DNA from: Succinivibrio sp. | Lineage (GTDB): Bacteria > Pseudomonadota > Gammaproteobacteria > Enterobacterales > Succinivibrionaceae | Assembly (NCBI GenBank): GCA_017469335.1 | Contig: JAFUGP010000055.1 | Location: 1 to 37,584 of the forward strand | Length of the DNA stretch: 37,584 nt | Direction of reading: 5' to 3' | Shown here: piece by piece, positions 8,568 to 17,447 of the stretch | How positions within the stretch are numbered: the first letter of the stretch is position 1 | Layout of the letters: every line of letters begins with the position of its first letter | The notes under the pieces: model-generated | The model's database searches: none | What the model was told of the DNA's origin: nothing | Seen by the model: the letters and a program-made list of their open reading frames with translations, nothing else | Made by a program: the position numbers and the translations under genes

Positions 8568-8603
8568 CTGTCAGAGGTGGCACAAAAATGTCATTTCTGA
8601 CAG
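8568..8603. promoter_or_regulatory. Candidate operator upstream of the FGGY kinase
   Basis: CTGTCAGA (8568-8575) and TCTGACAG (8596-8603) form a perfect 8-bp inverted repeat with 20 bases between them, and a further TGTCA (8589-8593) lies inside. The block is 86-121 bp upstream of the kinase start. A weak minus-strand -10 (TAAGAT, complement of 8529-8534) lies between it and the gene. The regulator is unknown. Confidence 0.4.
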
Positions 8604-8888
8604 AAAATTAACCTAAGATGAAGGGTATTTTTGAGCCGCGGCGCATTTTGCCACAGAGGCTAAAGAGAAGAGTCCGGGGAAGAAAGGGAAGTGCCTGAAA
8701 ACCTGCGATGGCCCTTCTGCCGGCGACCTAGGCCGCCTGGGAGGTGGAGGCATATGCGCCCGCCCGGACTATCCCTAACTTAGAAAAACGGAAAAAAATC
8801 ACGACAAGGCTCATATGCCGTGAGCATTGTACCAAGAAAAGGCCGCACCCGGCGGGTTCAGTCTGAGACTTTGCAGGCAGCAAAGAGC

Positions 8889-8934
8889 AGCGCAGGCGGA
8901 TGACATCCGCCTTGGCCGCCTGTCGCCCTGCGCT
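8889..8934 (-). terminator. Nested hairpin downstream of topA
   Basis: A 17-base palindrome (GGCGGATG-A-CATCCGCC, 8895-8911) sits inside an outer stem AGCGCAGG/CCTGCGCT (8889-8896, 8927-8934), just past the topA stop on the minus strand. There is no clear U-tract. It is the only distinctive structure in the otherwise gene-free 8604-8956. Confidence 0.4.
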
Positions 8935-8956
8935 CCTGCCTTATGGCTCCTTCGCC

Positions 8957-11629
8957 TTAAGAGGGACTTTTTTTGCGGGCAGTACGGCGCGTGGTGCCTT
9001 TGCTTTTAGCCGCGGTTTTGCTGCTGCGGGTGGTGGCAGCGGCGCTCTTGCCCTCAGCCACCTCCCACTGTCCCTTCTCTTCGTTGTAGAAAGCGTTGAA
9101 ACCGGTGGGCTTGCCGTCCTTTACGGCCGCCACATACTGCTGTTGCAGTTTCCTGGAAAAGCGCACCACGGTCTCATTGCCCTCGGGATCCGTCTGCGGG
9201 GCCTGAGCCAAATAGCGGAATTTCTCGGGCAGGCGATCCTGGAAACGATACAGCTCGGAGACCTTAGGCGGTCTGGTCTCCCGCACCTTGGGGAAGTTAT
9301 GCGCGGCCAAAAACACCCCGGTAGCGCCGTCACGCAGCATAAAGTGCGCCCCGGCGACGCTGCAGGGCAGCTCGGGCAGATCCACCGGATCCTCGCGCGG
9401 CGGAGCCACCTGACCGTTCTTCAGGATCTTGCGGGTATTGCCGCAGCCTGAGTTGGTGCAGGCCATATACTTGCCAAAGCGCCCTTCCTTAAGCTCCATG
9501 CGGCTGCCGCATTTGTCGCAGTAAACCTCCGGGCCGCGGTCAATCTGTGCGGAAAAATCGCCTTCCTCCAACTGATAGCCGCCGCAGCCGGTATTGCCGC
9601 ACAGGTGCAGTTTGTGGTGCTCGTCGATAAGATAGGCATCCATCACCGAGCCGCACTTGGGGCAGCGCTGCCTGGTTCTTAAAATGGCGGCTTCCTCTTC
9701 CTCGCTTAAGGCCTGATTCTGCTTTAAGGCACTGTGATCGAGCGCCTTGAGGTTCAGGGTCTTGCGACAGCGCTCCTCAGCGGGCACGCTCAGGTCGGAA
9801 TAGCCCAGACAGGAGAGGAACAGCCCGGTCTTGCCTGCCCTCACCGCCATATTGTGACGACGACAGAGCGGGCAGAGCAGATTGATCTCCAAGGCGCTGT
9901 TCTCGGGCATGCCGCCGTCGGCGGCCTTGCGCGAGGCCAGTTCCAGTTCCGAGCTGAAATCCCGGTAGAACTGATCGAGGCTGTCGCGCCAGTTCTTGTT
10001 GCCCTGGGCGATTTCGTCTAATTCTTTCTCCATCTGCGCGGTGTAACCCGTGTTCATGAGATCCTTGAAGCTAAAGCGCAGACGGTCGGTCACCACCTCG
10101 CCCATCACCTCGGCGTAAAAGCGCGCGTGCTCCAGACGCACATAGCCGCGCTCCTGGATGGTGGAGATAATGGCCGCGTAGGTTGAAGGACGGCCGATAC
10201 CGTCCTTTTCCAGCTCCCGCACCAAGGTCGCCTCGGAGAAACGGGCCGGCGGTTGGGTGAAGTGCTGCAGCGGACTGAGTTCGCGCAGCGTCAGGCTCTC
10301 GCCTTCATGCAGCTCAGGCAGCAGTACCTCCTCGGCGCGGCCGTAGTTCCAGACCTTGCGAAAACCCTCAAAGAGAATGTGACGGCCGCTGGCTTTGAGG
10401 GTATAGGGGCCGGCACTGACGCTCACCGTGGTGCTCTCATAGCGCTGCGGTGGCATCTGCGAGGCCAGATAGCGGGCCATGATCAGCGCATACAGTTTCT
10501 GACCGTCCCGCTCGACATCGGAGGGCAGCGCCGCCTCGGGGTGCGAGGGGCGGATGGCCTCGTGCGCTTCCTGGGCATTGGCGCTGTCCTGATAGTAATT
10601 GGGTTTGGGCGGCACAAACTCCGCTCCGTACTGCGTGCCGATAAGCTCGCGGGCCTTGGCGATGGCCTCCTGCGAGAGGTTGACGCTGTCGGTACGCATG
10701 TAGGTAATATAGCCGCGCTCATACAGGCCCTGCGCCACATTCATGGTGCGCCGTACCGAAAAGCCCAGGATCTGGTTGGCCGCCTGCTGCAAAGTGGAGG
10801 TGGTAAAGGGCGGTTTGGCGTGAGTCTGTCCCTGCTTGGACTCAATGCTCTGGACCGTAAAGGGCAGGCTCTTGAGCTCGTTGACCACGGCCTGGGCCTG
10901 GGCGGCGTTGCCAATCTTGATTTTATGCCCGTCGCGCAGGGCAAGCTCCAGCTTAAGCTCCCCGCCTGAGCCCTGCACCAGAGCATCAATGCTCCAGTAC
11001 TCCTCGGGCACGAAGGCCTTAATCTCACGCTCACGGTCGACGATAAGTTCCACCGCCACCGACTGCACGCGCCCGGCGCTTAAACCGCGCGAGACTTTTT
11101 TCCACAACAGCGGCGAGACCATGAAACCCACCACCCGGTCTAAAAAGCGCCTGGTCTGCTGGGCATTGACCAGATCCATGTTGATCTGGCCGGGGTTCTC
11201 AAAGGCCTTTTTGATGGCGCTCTGGGTGATCTCGGGGTACTTGACGCGCAGATACTTGCTCTCATCCCCGCCCAAGACCTCCTTGAGGTGCCAGGCGATG
11301 GCCTCCCCCTCGCGATCCAGGTCGGTCGCCAGATAGACCTGATCGGCGTCCTTGGAGAGTTTGCGCAGCTCGCTGACCACCTTCTCCTTGCCCGGCATGA
11401 TGACATAGTTGGCCTTCCAGCCATGCTCGGGATCGATACCCATGCGCTGGGCCAGCGCGCTCTGCTTGGTCTTTTTGCCCTCGCTCTTGTCCTTGACCAC
11501 GTCCGCGGCGGACACCGGCAGATCGCGCACGTGACCGACGCTGGCCTTGACAATGTAGTCATTGCCCAGATAGCGGTTAATGATCGAAGCCTTTGACGGC
11601 GACTCCACGATAACCAGCGCTTTACCCAT
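8957..11629 (-). CDS. topA: DNA topoisomerase I
   Basis: Type IA topoisomerase that relaxes negative supercoils by passing one strand through a transient 5'-phosphotyrosyl break. The Toprim domain starts at the N-terminus (VIVESPSKASIINRYLG) with the acidic ATDLDREGE motif at 101-109. The catalytic Tyr is Y310 in ITYMRTDS. Three C-terminal Cys4-type zinc ribbons follow (starting near residues 586, 656 and 704: CPLC, CPKC, CDKC), then a TopA C-terminal repeat region and a Lys/Arg-rich tail ending KKSPS. The length of 890 residues compares with 865 in E. coli. The start ATG follows an AGGG ribosome-binding site. Minus-strand sohB lies just upstream, the arrangement known from gammaproteobacteria. 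Confidence 0.98.
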   Translation of the reverse strand: MGKALVIVESPSKASIINRYLGNDYIVKASVGHVRDLPVSAADVVKDKSEGKKTKQSALAQRMGIDPEHGWKANYVIMPGKEKVVSELRKLSKDADQVYLATDLDREGEAIAWHLKEVLGGDESKYLRVKYPEITQSAIKKAFENPGQINMDLVNAQQTRRFLDRVVGFMVSPLLWKKVSRGLSAGRVQSVAVELIVDREREIKAFVPEEYWSIDALVQGSGGELKLELALRDGHKIKIGNAAQAQAVVNELKSLPFTVQSIESKQGQTHAKPPFTTSTLQQAANQILGFSVRRTMNVAQGLYERGYITYMRTDSVNLSQEAIAKARELIGTQYGAEFVPPKPNYYQDSANAQEAHEAIRPSHPEAALPSDVERDGQKLYALIMARYLASQMPPQRYESTTVSVSAGPYTLKASGRHILFEGFRKVWNYGRAEEVLLPELHEGESLTLRELSPLQHFTQPPARFSEATLVRELEKDGIGRPSTYAAIISTIQERGYVRLEHARFYAEVMGEVVTDRLRFSFKDLMNTGYTAQMEKELDEIAQGNKNWRDSLDQFYRDFSSELELASRKAADGGMPENSALEINLLCPLCRRHNMAVRAGKTGLFLSCLGYSDLSVPAEERCRKTLNLKALDHSALKQNQALSEEEEAAILRTRQRCPKCGSVMDAYLIDEHHKLHLCGNTGCGGYQLEEGDFSAQIDRGPEVYCDKCGSRMELKEGRFGKYMACTNSGCGNTRKILKNGQVAPPREDPVDLPELPCSVAGAHFMLRDGATGVFLAAHNFPKVRETRPPKVSELYRFQDRLPEKFRYLAQAPQTDPEGNETVVRFSRKLQQQYVAAVKDGKPTGFNAFYNEEKGQWEVAEGKSAAATTRSSKTAAKSKGTTRRTARKKSPS

Positions 11630-11726
11630 TTACCCTGTTCCCCTTATGCCCGCTGCCGTCTGAGACGGCCCTGGTGGGCGTTGCTGACCGCCCTATATAT
11701 AAGTTCAATTATTTTGGGCTGTAAAA

Positions 11727-12842
11727 CTAGCCTATTCTTACCTGATCGTGGCCTGTGTCACGCTCTAAGAGCTCCGTACGCAGGATCCTAACCCAGGTTC
11801 TGACGCTGACCAACTTGCGCAGTTTGCCGCTTAAGGTGTTCTTGCGGCGCCTGCACCACTTGACCTTGAGCACGCTGCCGGAGCTTGCGAGCATACGGCG
11901 GGAGAGATAATCACTGAAGGTGGCTATTTCATCGACCAGCCCGCGCTGCAGGGCGTCTTTGGCCAGCCAGTACTCGCCGGTGGCCAGCTCCTCCATATTC
12001 AGCATGGGCCTGAAAGTTTGCACTTCCTCTTTGAAACGCGCGTGAATGGCCTCCAGCTCTTCCTTGAGCTTGTCGCGATCGGCCTGGGTGTTCTCGCCGA
12101 ACATGGTCACCGTACGCTTGTACTTGCCGGCGGTGATCTGCTCGTAGTCTATATCATAACGGTTCATCAGCCGGTGAAAATTAGGGATCTGGGCGATGAC
12201 GCCGATAGAGCCGATGTAGGCAAAGGGCGCGGCCACGATGCGGTTGGCCACCGCCGCCATCATGTATCCGCCCGAGGCGGCCACCTGATCGACGCAGACC
12301 GTAAGGTAGACTCCGCTCTCCCGTACCCTCATAAGTTCGGCGGCGCACAGCCCGTAGGAGTTGACCATGCCGCCGGGGGACTCCAAGTCCACAATGACCT
12401 CATCCCCGGGACGGGCCGCGTCCAGCACGGCACTGATCTCGCGGCGCAGATCCTTGACCTCGCTGGCCTTGACCCCCCCGTGAAAGGAGAGCACAAAAAT
12501 ATTCTCCGGGCAGAAAATGCCGCTCTCCCGGCGCTTTAAGATGAGTGCGTGGCGCTGCTGCTCCAGAGCTTTGGCGTTTTCCTTGTAGAGTTTTTCGCGG
12601 GCTTTGGGCTTGAGCTTTTTCGCCTCGTCGCCGCGTTGGTTGATACTCTCGCCCAATGCCTGTTGCATCAGCTTGTCATTGTCCTGACGGCGGCCGCGCA
12701 AATCGGTGACCTTAAGCTCGCCCGAGGGGATCTCCAGCTCGCGGCTGGTTTTCACGATCATGACGATCATGCCCACCACGATCACCACGAAAACCGCCAC
12801 CGTGATGCCTTTCAGCGTAAATAACAGCCACTCCCACAACAT
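11727..12842 (-). CDS. sohB: Inner-membrane S49-family peptidase SohB
   Basis: Membrane-anchored serine protease of the SppA/SohB family, thought to act on peptides or proteins in the periplasm. An N-terminal membrane segment (about residues 8-31) precedes a charged linker and the S49 domain. The nucleophile is Ser190 in VAASGGYMMA and the general-base Lys is expected at K242 (GKYKRTV); GSIGVIAQIPNFHRL matches SohB specifically. It is 371 residues against about 349 in E. coli, with a basic C-terminal extension. Start: ATG at 12842 with GAGG seven bases upstream, preferred to the TTG two codons earlier. A gap of 97 bases separates it from topA. Confidence 0.95.
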   Translation of the reverse strand: MLWEWLLFTLKGITVAVFVVIVVGMIVMIVKTSRELEIPSGELKVTDLRGRRQDNDKLMQQALGESINQRGDEAKKLKPKAREKLYKENAKALEQQRHALILKRRESGIFCPENIFVLSFHGGVKASEVKDLRREISAVLDAARPGDEVIVDLESPGGMVNSYGLCAAELMRVRESGVYLTVCVDQVAASGGYMMAAVANRIVAAPFAYIGSIGVIAQIPNFHRLMNRYDIDYEQITAGKYKRTVTMFGENTQADRDKLKEELEAIHARFKEEVQTFRPMLNMEELATGEYWLAKDALQRGLVDEIATFSDYLSRRMLASSGSVLKVKWCRRRKNTLSGKLRKLVSVRTWVRILRTELLERDTGHDQVRIG

Positions 12843-12929
12843 AGTCAATCCTCAGCTTCAAACGTCGTTATCTATTTGGAATTAATCAAAAAGTCAATAT
12901 GATATCAAACTGAAACCGCCTGGTATGCC

Positions 12930-13874
12930 TCACCTTGGGTCCTCATCACCCTCAGCCTTGATCTGAGAGAGGTCCGACACCTGAGCCAGGCCCTCGGCGG
13001 TAAGGCTCAGACCCCCGTCACTGATGGTGATGAGACGCTGCCTATAAAGGTGCCCGATGGCTTTTTTGAATTTGCCCTTGGACATCCCTAGTTCCCGTTC
13101 AATCTGTTCGGGGGGACTGTGATCCCCCAGGTCTAACCTTCCCTGCGGGGGAATGGCCCTTAAAATGCGCACAGCCGCGCTTTCCACCCCGGCACGTCCC
13201 GGCTGCTGCAAGGTCAGATCCAGCCGCCCGTCCTCGCGCTGCCGCAGCACATAGCCATCGTAGCGCTTGCCCAAGGTCAGCTCAGCGCTGTCATTTTGCG
13301 CGTAGATGACGCCGAAATAGGTATCGTCCACCGCCGCGCGGTACCCAAGCGGCGTACGGGCCAGGGGCACGCACACCACTCTCTGAGCGCAGCGGTAGCG
13401 CCCCGCAGGAGCGCTGTCTTGAAGATAACGGTGAAAGCGCTGGGTACCGAACAGACGGCCGCGCTCATCCTGCGCCACGTAGACCACCGCCTTGGAGCCC
13501 ACTTCAAACTTGGTTTTCTGCTCGGAGATAGGCACCACCAGATCCTTGGGGATGCCCAGCTCCAGGTAGGCGGTACCGGCGTTGACCTCCACCACCTTGA
13601 GCGCCCCCACCATCCCCAGTTCCAGATAAGGGTGACGGGCGGTGGCCAGCACCCGTCCTGAGTCCTGGTATAAAAAGACCCGCAGGGTGTCCCCGTCTTT
13701 GAGCTCGGGAGGCAGCTGGCTTTTAGGCACGAACAAGGGACCGTAGACTCCGCCGTCCAAATAGGCTCCCTGCGGGGCTGTTTCCACCACCTGCAAAGGC
13801 AGCATGCGCCCCTGCTGCGGCACGAAATCTGCCGTGGCTCTGAGGGTCGGGGATAATTCACTGTGAGAGGACAT
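12930..13874 (-). CDS. CvfB-like S1-domain RNA-binding protein
   Basis: Homologue of CvfB/YitL, small cytoplasmic proteins with S1-type OB-fold domains and a C-terminal winged helix. Visible are a first S1-like domain (GAYLDGGVYGPLFVPKSQLP, about 33-52), a middle pair of OB-like segments (KVVEVNAGTAYLELGIPKDLVVPISEQ and the YFGVIYAQNDSAELTLGKRYDGYV region), and a winged helix (SPPEQIERELGMSKGKFKKAIGHLYRQRLI, about 248-277). The length of 314 residues is slightly above the usual 280-290. Family members affect virulence or stress phenotypes through unknown RNA targets. The ATG at 13874 has no recognisable Shine-Dalgarno sequence. Confidence 0.85.
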   Translation of the reverse strand: MSSHSELSPTLRATADFVPQQGRMLPLQVVETAPQGAYLDGGVYGPLFVPKSQLPPELKDGDTLRVFLYQDSGRVLATARHPYLELGMVGALKVVEVNAGTAYLELGIPKDLVVPISEQKTKFEVGSKAVVYVAQDERGRLFGTQRFHRYLQDSAPAGRYRCAQRVVCVPLARTPLGYRAAVDDTYFGVIYAQNDSAELTLGKRYDGYVLRQREDGRLDLTLQQPGRAGVESAAVRILRAIPPQGRLDLGDHSPPEQIERELGMSKGKFKKAIGHLYRQRLITISDGGLSLTAEGLAQVSDLSQIKAEGDEDPR

Positions 13875-14008
13875 AGGGTTTTTATGGCAATATATGCGGG
13901 CACATCCTTGCCGCTATCTAATATACAAAATGAGCCAAAAAAGCAACATCCCGGGCAAAAAAAGCAGGTATTGCCTGAGGCCCAGGCAAGAGTTGCCGCC
14001 CAAAGACC

Positions 14009-14030
14009 AAAAAGGGGGCCTCAGCCCCCT
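14009..14030 (-). terminator. Intrinsic terminator of rplY
   Basis: On the minus strand AGGGGGC-TGAG-GCCCCCT (14030 to 14013) is followed by a run of T, a seven-base-pair stem with a tetraloop. It lies 27 bases after the rplY stop. Confidence 0.9.
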
Positions 14031-14056
14031 CCTGTCATCTTGCCTCAAGCTAAGGC

Positions 14057-14341
14057 TTAAAGGCGCAGAAAATCCACATGCAGGATCTGCTCGTTGACCG
14101 GGTGACGCTGTACCTCCACGGGCTTGACCTTGATGCTCTTGCCGCCGTACTTGAGGGTCAGTCCCTCAAAGAATTCGGCCTTCTGGGAGGCGTTGAACAG
14201 TTTCTTGCCGTCTAAGACTATGCTGACGGCACTCTCACCCTTGCCGGTGATGATGGCCGGCACCTGCTCGGCGCGACGCAGGCGGCGGCTCGCACCTCTC
14301 CCGAACTTCGTGCGCTCTTGAGCTTCCAATTCGATTGCCAT
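14057..14341 (-). CDS. rplY: 50S ribosomal protein L25
   Basis: Binds 5S rRNA in the large subunit. The 94 residues have the short E. coli form without the Ctc C-terminal domain: MAIELEAQERTKFGRGASRR, LRRAEQVPAIITGKG, and the ending PVNEQILHVDFLRL. It is transcribed alone: a promoter lies about 85 bases upstream and a strong terminator follows directly. An AAAGG sequence serves as ribosome-binding site about ten bases before the ATG. Confidence 0.98.
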   Translation of the reverse strand: MAIELEAQERTKFGRGASRRLRRAEQVPAIITGKGESAVSIVLDGKKLFNASQKAEFFEGLTLKYGGKSIKVKPVEVQRHPVNEQILHVDFLRL

Positions 14342-14424
14342 AGTAAAATACCTTTAGGGGAAATCCCTCTAATTTCAAGTTAAAAAGACGTCTCTTTACT
14401 GCGACCAGAAAAGAAACGCCGCGC

Positions 14425-14455
14425 ATTATAGCAGAAATACCCCGCCCTTTGTTAA
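14425..14455 (-). promoter_or_regulatory. Promoter of rplY
   Basis: Minus-strand TATAAT (complement of 14425-14430) with TTAACA (complement of 14450-14455) 19 bases upstream. The -10 box is perfect; the spacer is two bases longer than ideal. Confidence 0.6.
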
Positions 14456-14541
14456 AATGCGGCCAATTAGAATTATCAGAGCCACGTCTGCGCTTAATGA
14501 GACGGCGCGACAGCTTGAAACTTAAGGAGACAACTTTAACT

Positions 14542-15159
14542 ATGGATCGGGAAAAAATCTTCACCTTCAAGGCGCTGATCTTCGACCTTGACGGCACTCT
14601 GATAGACAGCGAGCCCTATCACCTGCAATCCTGGAACCGGGTACTCGCGCGCTACGGCCTCAAACTCATGGACGAGGAGATGATAGGCCGGGTGGGCGGC
14701 ATCAGCACCGTCAAAATCAGTACCATGATGTGCCATGACCAGGGGCGCGACGATCTCGATCCGGTCATGATAGGCCAGCTTAAGACCGATGTGTACCGCT
14801 CGCAGTACATGGAAAAGGTGCTGCCCTTTGAAGGCATCGCCAACTACCTCAAAGAAGGCCGGGCCCGCGGCCTGAAAATAGCGGTGGCCACCGGCTCGCA
14901 GCTGCCCGAGAGTGAGTTCATTTTAAAGAAGGTGGGACTCTTCCCCTTCATCGATACCATCGTCAGCTCCGATCAGGTCGCTCACAGCAAACCTGCCCCG
15001 GACACCTACCTCACCGCCGCGCAGCGTCTGGGGGTCGAACCCGGGCAGTGCCTGGTTTTTGAGGATACGCCGCTGGGATTGCAGGGGATCAAAGCTGCCG
15101 GCATGACCGCGCTGCAGGTGGCCAAGGGCGCGATCATCTCAGACTTCATCCTCCCCTAG
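14542..15159 (+). CDS. HAD-superfamily phosphatase (beta-phosphoglucomutase/YqaB-like)
   Basis: Phosphoryl-transfer enzyme with an aspartyl-phosphate intermediate. Motif I is FDLDGTLIDSEPYH with D15 and D17; a four-helix cap follows (about 20-90); motif II is VATGSQ; motif III is the Lys of HSKPAPDTYL; motif IV is FEDTPLGLQGIKAAG. The cap type and 205-residue length fit YqaB-like sugar phosphatases or beta-phosphoglucomutases; the substrate cannot be read from sequence. The ATG at 14542 is chosen because AAGGAGA lies 11 bases upstream and motif I would otherwise be preceded by a low-complexity extension. It ends 11 bases before ogt and is probably co-transcribed with it. Confidence 0.88.
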   Translation: MDREKIFTFKALIFDLDGTLIDSEPYHLQSWNRVLARYGLKLMDEEMIGRVGGISTVKISTMMCHDQGRDDLDPVMIGQLKTDVYRSQYMEKVLPFEGIANYLKEGRARGLKIAVATGSQLPESEFILKKVGLFPFIDTIVSSDQVAHSKPAPDTYLTAAQRLGVEPGQCLVFEDTPLGLQGIKAAGMTALQVAKGAIISDFILP

Positions 15160-15170
15160 GACAGTGTGGC

Positions 15171-15707
15171 ATGGACCAGGAAAACACCCTTTACGCCGTA
15201 ACCCCGTTGGGGCCTATGACTTTGGTGACCGACGGGAAGGGACTGTGCTCGGTGCAATTTGACTCTCCCACCGAAGAAGGGGATCGTACCAAAGACAAGG
15301 TGATTTTCACATATGTGCCCGCCACCTCCATGCCTGGGCCTTTGGAGCAGGCAAAGCTCTGGCTGGGGGCTTATTTTACCCACACCCCGCCGCAGGAGCT
15401 GCCCGCGCTGCCGCCTGTAACCTTATCCGGCAGCGATTTTCAAAGGCTCATCTGGCAACTGCTCTGTCAGATACCCTACGGCAGCACCCTAAGCTATGGG
15501 GAGCTGGCAAAGCGTGCCGCAGAGATAAGCGGCAAAAGCGTGAGCGCCCGCGCCGTCGGTATGGCGCTTAGCAAAAATCCTGTGCTGCTCATCTTGCCCT
15601 GCCATCGGGTGATCGGCGCCTACGGTGCGTTACACGGCTACGCCGGTGGGGTGTGGCGCAAACAATGGCTGCTTGATTACGAGCGTAACATGCTGACGCA
15701 ACAATAA
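15171..15707 (+). CDS. ogt: Methylated-DNA--protein-cysteine methyltransferase
   Basis: Suicide repair protein that moves the alkyl group from O6-alkylguanine or O4-alkylthymine to its own cysteine. The active-site signature LPCHRVIG is present with Cys144; IPYGSTLSYGELAKRA is the DNA-binding helix-turn-helix, and RAVGMALSKNPVLLILP supplies the arginine finger region. At 178 residues it is an Ogt/AGT without an AdaA domain. AGGA nine bases upstream supports the ATG at 15171. Confidence 0.95.
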   Translation: MDQENTLYAVTPLGPMTLVTDGKGLCSVQFDSPTEEGDRTKDKVIFTYVPATSMPGPLEQAKLWLGAYFTHTPPQELPALPPVTLSGSDFQRLIWQLLCQIPYGSTLSYGELAKRAAEISGKSVSARAVGMALSKNPVLLILPCHRVIGAYGALHGYAGGVWRKQWLLDYERNMLTQQ

Positions 15708-15825
15708 GTTTCATCATCTAAAACGAAAACAGCCTCCCCGGCCTGGGTGCAGAGCAAAACACGCACAGCAAGCTTTATTTAAGCCCTGACTGTGCCCATG
15801 CACCTTGTTTTCGTGTATCATGCCA

Positions 15826-15858
15826 CCTGTCTGAAGCGGTCATCCTAGACCGCACAGG
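15826..15858 (+). promoter_or_regulatory. Nested hairpin in the leader of the DASS transporter
   Basis: CCTGT (15826-15830) pairs with ACAGG (15854-15858) around a perfect GCGGTC/GACCGC hairpin (15836-15841, 15848-15853; six-base loop). It ends 62 bases before a start codon that has no visible Shine-Dalgarno sequence. The rest of 15708-15920 shows no gene. Confidence 0.4.
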
Positions 15859-15920
15859 CGGGGATCGATCCTACATCTGCTGACCGATCGTGGTAACTCA
15901 TCTAGCTTTATCTCACTCAA

Positions 15921-17393
15921 ATGTCTGAATCAGCAACTACCGCAGGGCTGTCGCCGCGTTTTAGCATGAAGCGCTTCATCACGCTGATGGCCTGCTTTAT
16001 CATCGCGCTGGTGATCTGGAATCTGCCCCTTGACAGCTTCGGCATTGAAGGGCTCAATCCGGTGCACCGCCGCATCATCGCCATTTTCGTGCTGGCCACC
16101 TTATTGTGGTTATCCGAGAGCATTCCTTCCTGGGCTACCTCAGTGGTGGTCATCGGCCTGCTCTTGCTGTGCACCTCCGACAACAGCTTCGTCAAGTTCC
16201 GCGAAGGCCTCGACAAAAGCGAGCTTTTGCACTACAAGGATCTGATGGCCTGCTTTGCCGATCCCATCATCATCCTGTTCTTAGGCGGCTTCGTGCTGGC
16301 CATTGCCGCTACCAAGAGCGGTCTGGATGCCGTGATGGCCCGGGTGATGTTAAAACCCTTCGGAACCCGCAGTGAGATCGTGCTGTTAGGCTTCTTGCTC
16401 ATCACCGGTGTGTTTTCGATGTTCATCTCCAACACCGCCACCGCCGCCATGATGCTGACCTTCTTGGCCCCGGTATTCAAGGCCCTGCCCAATGACGGCA
16501 AAGGCCGCGTGGCGTTGACCCTCTCCATCCCGGTGGCTGCCAACATCGGCGGTATCGGTACCCCCATCGGCACCCCGCCCAACATGATTGCCCTAAAGTA
16601 CTTAAACGATCCCAACGGCCTGAACATGAACATCGGCTTCGGCGAGTGGATGATGTTTATGATGCCCTTTACCATCGTGATGCTGATCATAGGCTGGCTG
16701 CTACTCATCAAGCTCTTCCCCTTCAAGCAGAAGACCATCGAGCTGAAGATTGAAGGCAACGCCGCCCAGAGCTGGCGCACCAAGGTGGTGGCCATCGTGT
16801 TCGTGCTGACGGTGGGCATGTGGATGACCGACAAGTTAATCGGTGTGGATGCCAGTACCGTGGCCATCTTCCCCATCGCCGCTTTCGCCTTAACCGGTGT
16901 GATCCGCGCCAAGGATCTGCAGGAGCTCAACTGGAGCGTGCTGTGGATGGTGGCAGGCGGCTTTGCCTTAGGTCTGGCACTCAATCAGTCCGGCCTGGCC
17001 AAGGCAGCCATCAACTCCATTCCCTTTGATACCTGGTCGCCGGTGGTGATTTTGGTCATTTCAGGACTTATCTGCTACTTCCTGTCCAACTTCATCTCCA
17101 ACACCGCCACCGCCGCGCTGTTAGTGCCAATCCTGGCCGTAGTCTGCGCCGGCATGGGAGACACCATCAGCTCCATCGGCGGCACCACCACCATCCTGGT
17201 GGGTATCGCCATCGCCGCCTCCTGCGCCATGTCACTGCCCATCAGTACCCCGCCCAATGCCATCGCGCACTCCACGGGTCTGGTAACGCAGAACGAGATG
17301 CTCAAGGTCGGTCTCACCGTCGGTGTGATCGGTCTGGTACTGGGCTACTCCATGCTCTACCTGGTAGGCGATCTGGGCTTGCTGGGGCATTAA
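15921..17393 (+). CDS. DASS/SLC13-family sodium:dicarboxylate transporter
   Basis: Secondary carrier that couples sodium to uptake (or antiport) of C4-dicarboxylates such as succinate, fumarate or malate. Both SNT sodium/substrate signature motifs are present in the two inverted repeats: ISNTATAAMMLTFLAPV and ISNTATAALLVPILAVV, together with IGTPIGTPPNMIALKYL and PISTPPNAIAHSTGL. The N-terminus has the WLSESIPSWATSVVVIGLLLL scaffold of the family. The 490 residues and about 11-12 membrane segments are normal. The start ATG lacks a Shine-Dalgarno sequence. Placed alone between ogt and a strong terminator. Confidence 0.93.
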   Translation: MSESATTAGLSPRFSMKRFITLMACFIIALVIWNLPLDSFGIEGLNPVHRRIIAIFVLATLLWLSESIPSWATSVVVIGLLLLCTSDNSFVKFREGLDKSELLHYKDLMACFADPIIILFLGGFVLAIAATKSGLDAVMARVMLKPFGTRSEIVLLGFLLITGVFSMFISNTATAAMMLTFLAPVFKALPNDGKGRVALTLSIPVAANIGGIGTPIGTPPNMIALKYLNDPNGLNMNIGFGEWMMFMMPFTIVMLIIGWLLLIKLFPFKQKTIELKIEGNAAQSWRTKVVAIVFVLTVGMWMTDKLIGVDASTVAIFPIAAFALTGVIRAKDLQELNWSVLWMVAGGFALGLALNQSGLAKAAINSIPFDTWSPVVILVISGLICYFLSNFISNTATAALLVPILAVVCAGMGDTISSIGGTTTILVGIAIAASCAMSLPISTPPNAIAHSTGLVTQNEMLKVGLTVGVIGLVLGYSMLYLVGDLGLLGH

Positions 17394-17417
17394 GACTGGT
17401 TTGCCCCCGGAATTAAC

Positions 17418-17447
17418 AATGCCGCCTCAGGGCGGCATTTTCTTTTT
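17418..17447 (+). terminator. Intrinsic terminator of the DASS gene
   Basis: AATGCCGCC (17418-17426), a TCAG loop, GGCGGCATT (17431-17439) and a T-rich tail. It also sits at the 3' end of the convergent aldo/keto reductase gene, where an A-rich flank lets it work in both directions. Confidence 0.92.

Noticed and set aside
8578..8593. TGGCAC-N5 resembling a sigma-54 -24/-12 promoter
   Set aside because: The -12 element reads TGTCA instead of TTGC, and it points away from the kinase gene.
10253..10969. 238-codon plus-strand open frame inside topA
   Set aside because: Fully antisense to conserved topoisomerase sequence; no ribosome-binding site and no recognisable motif.
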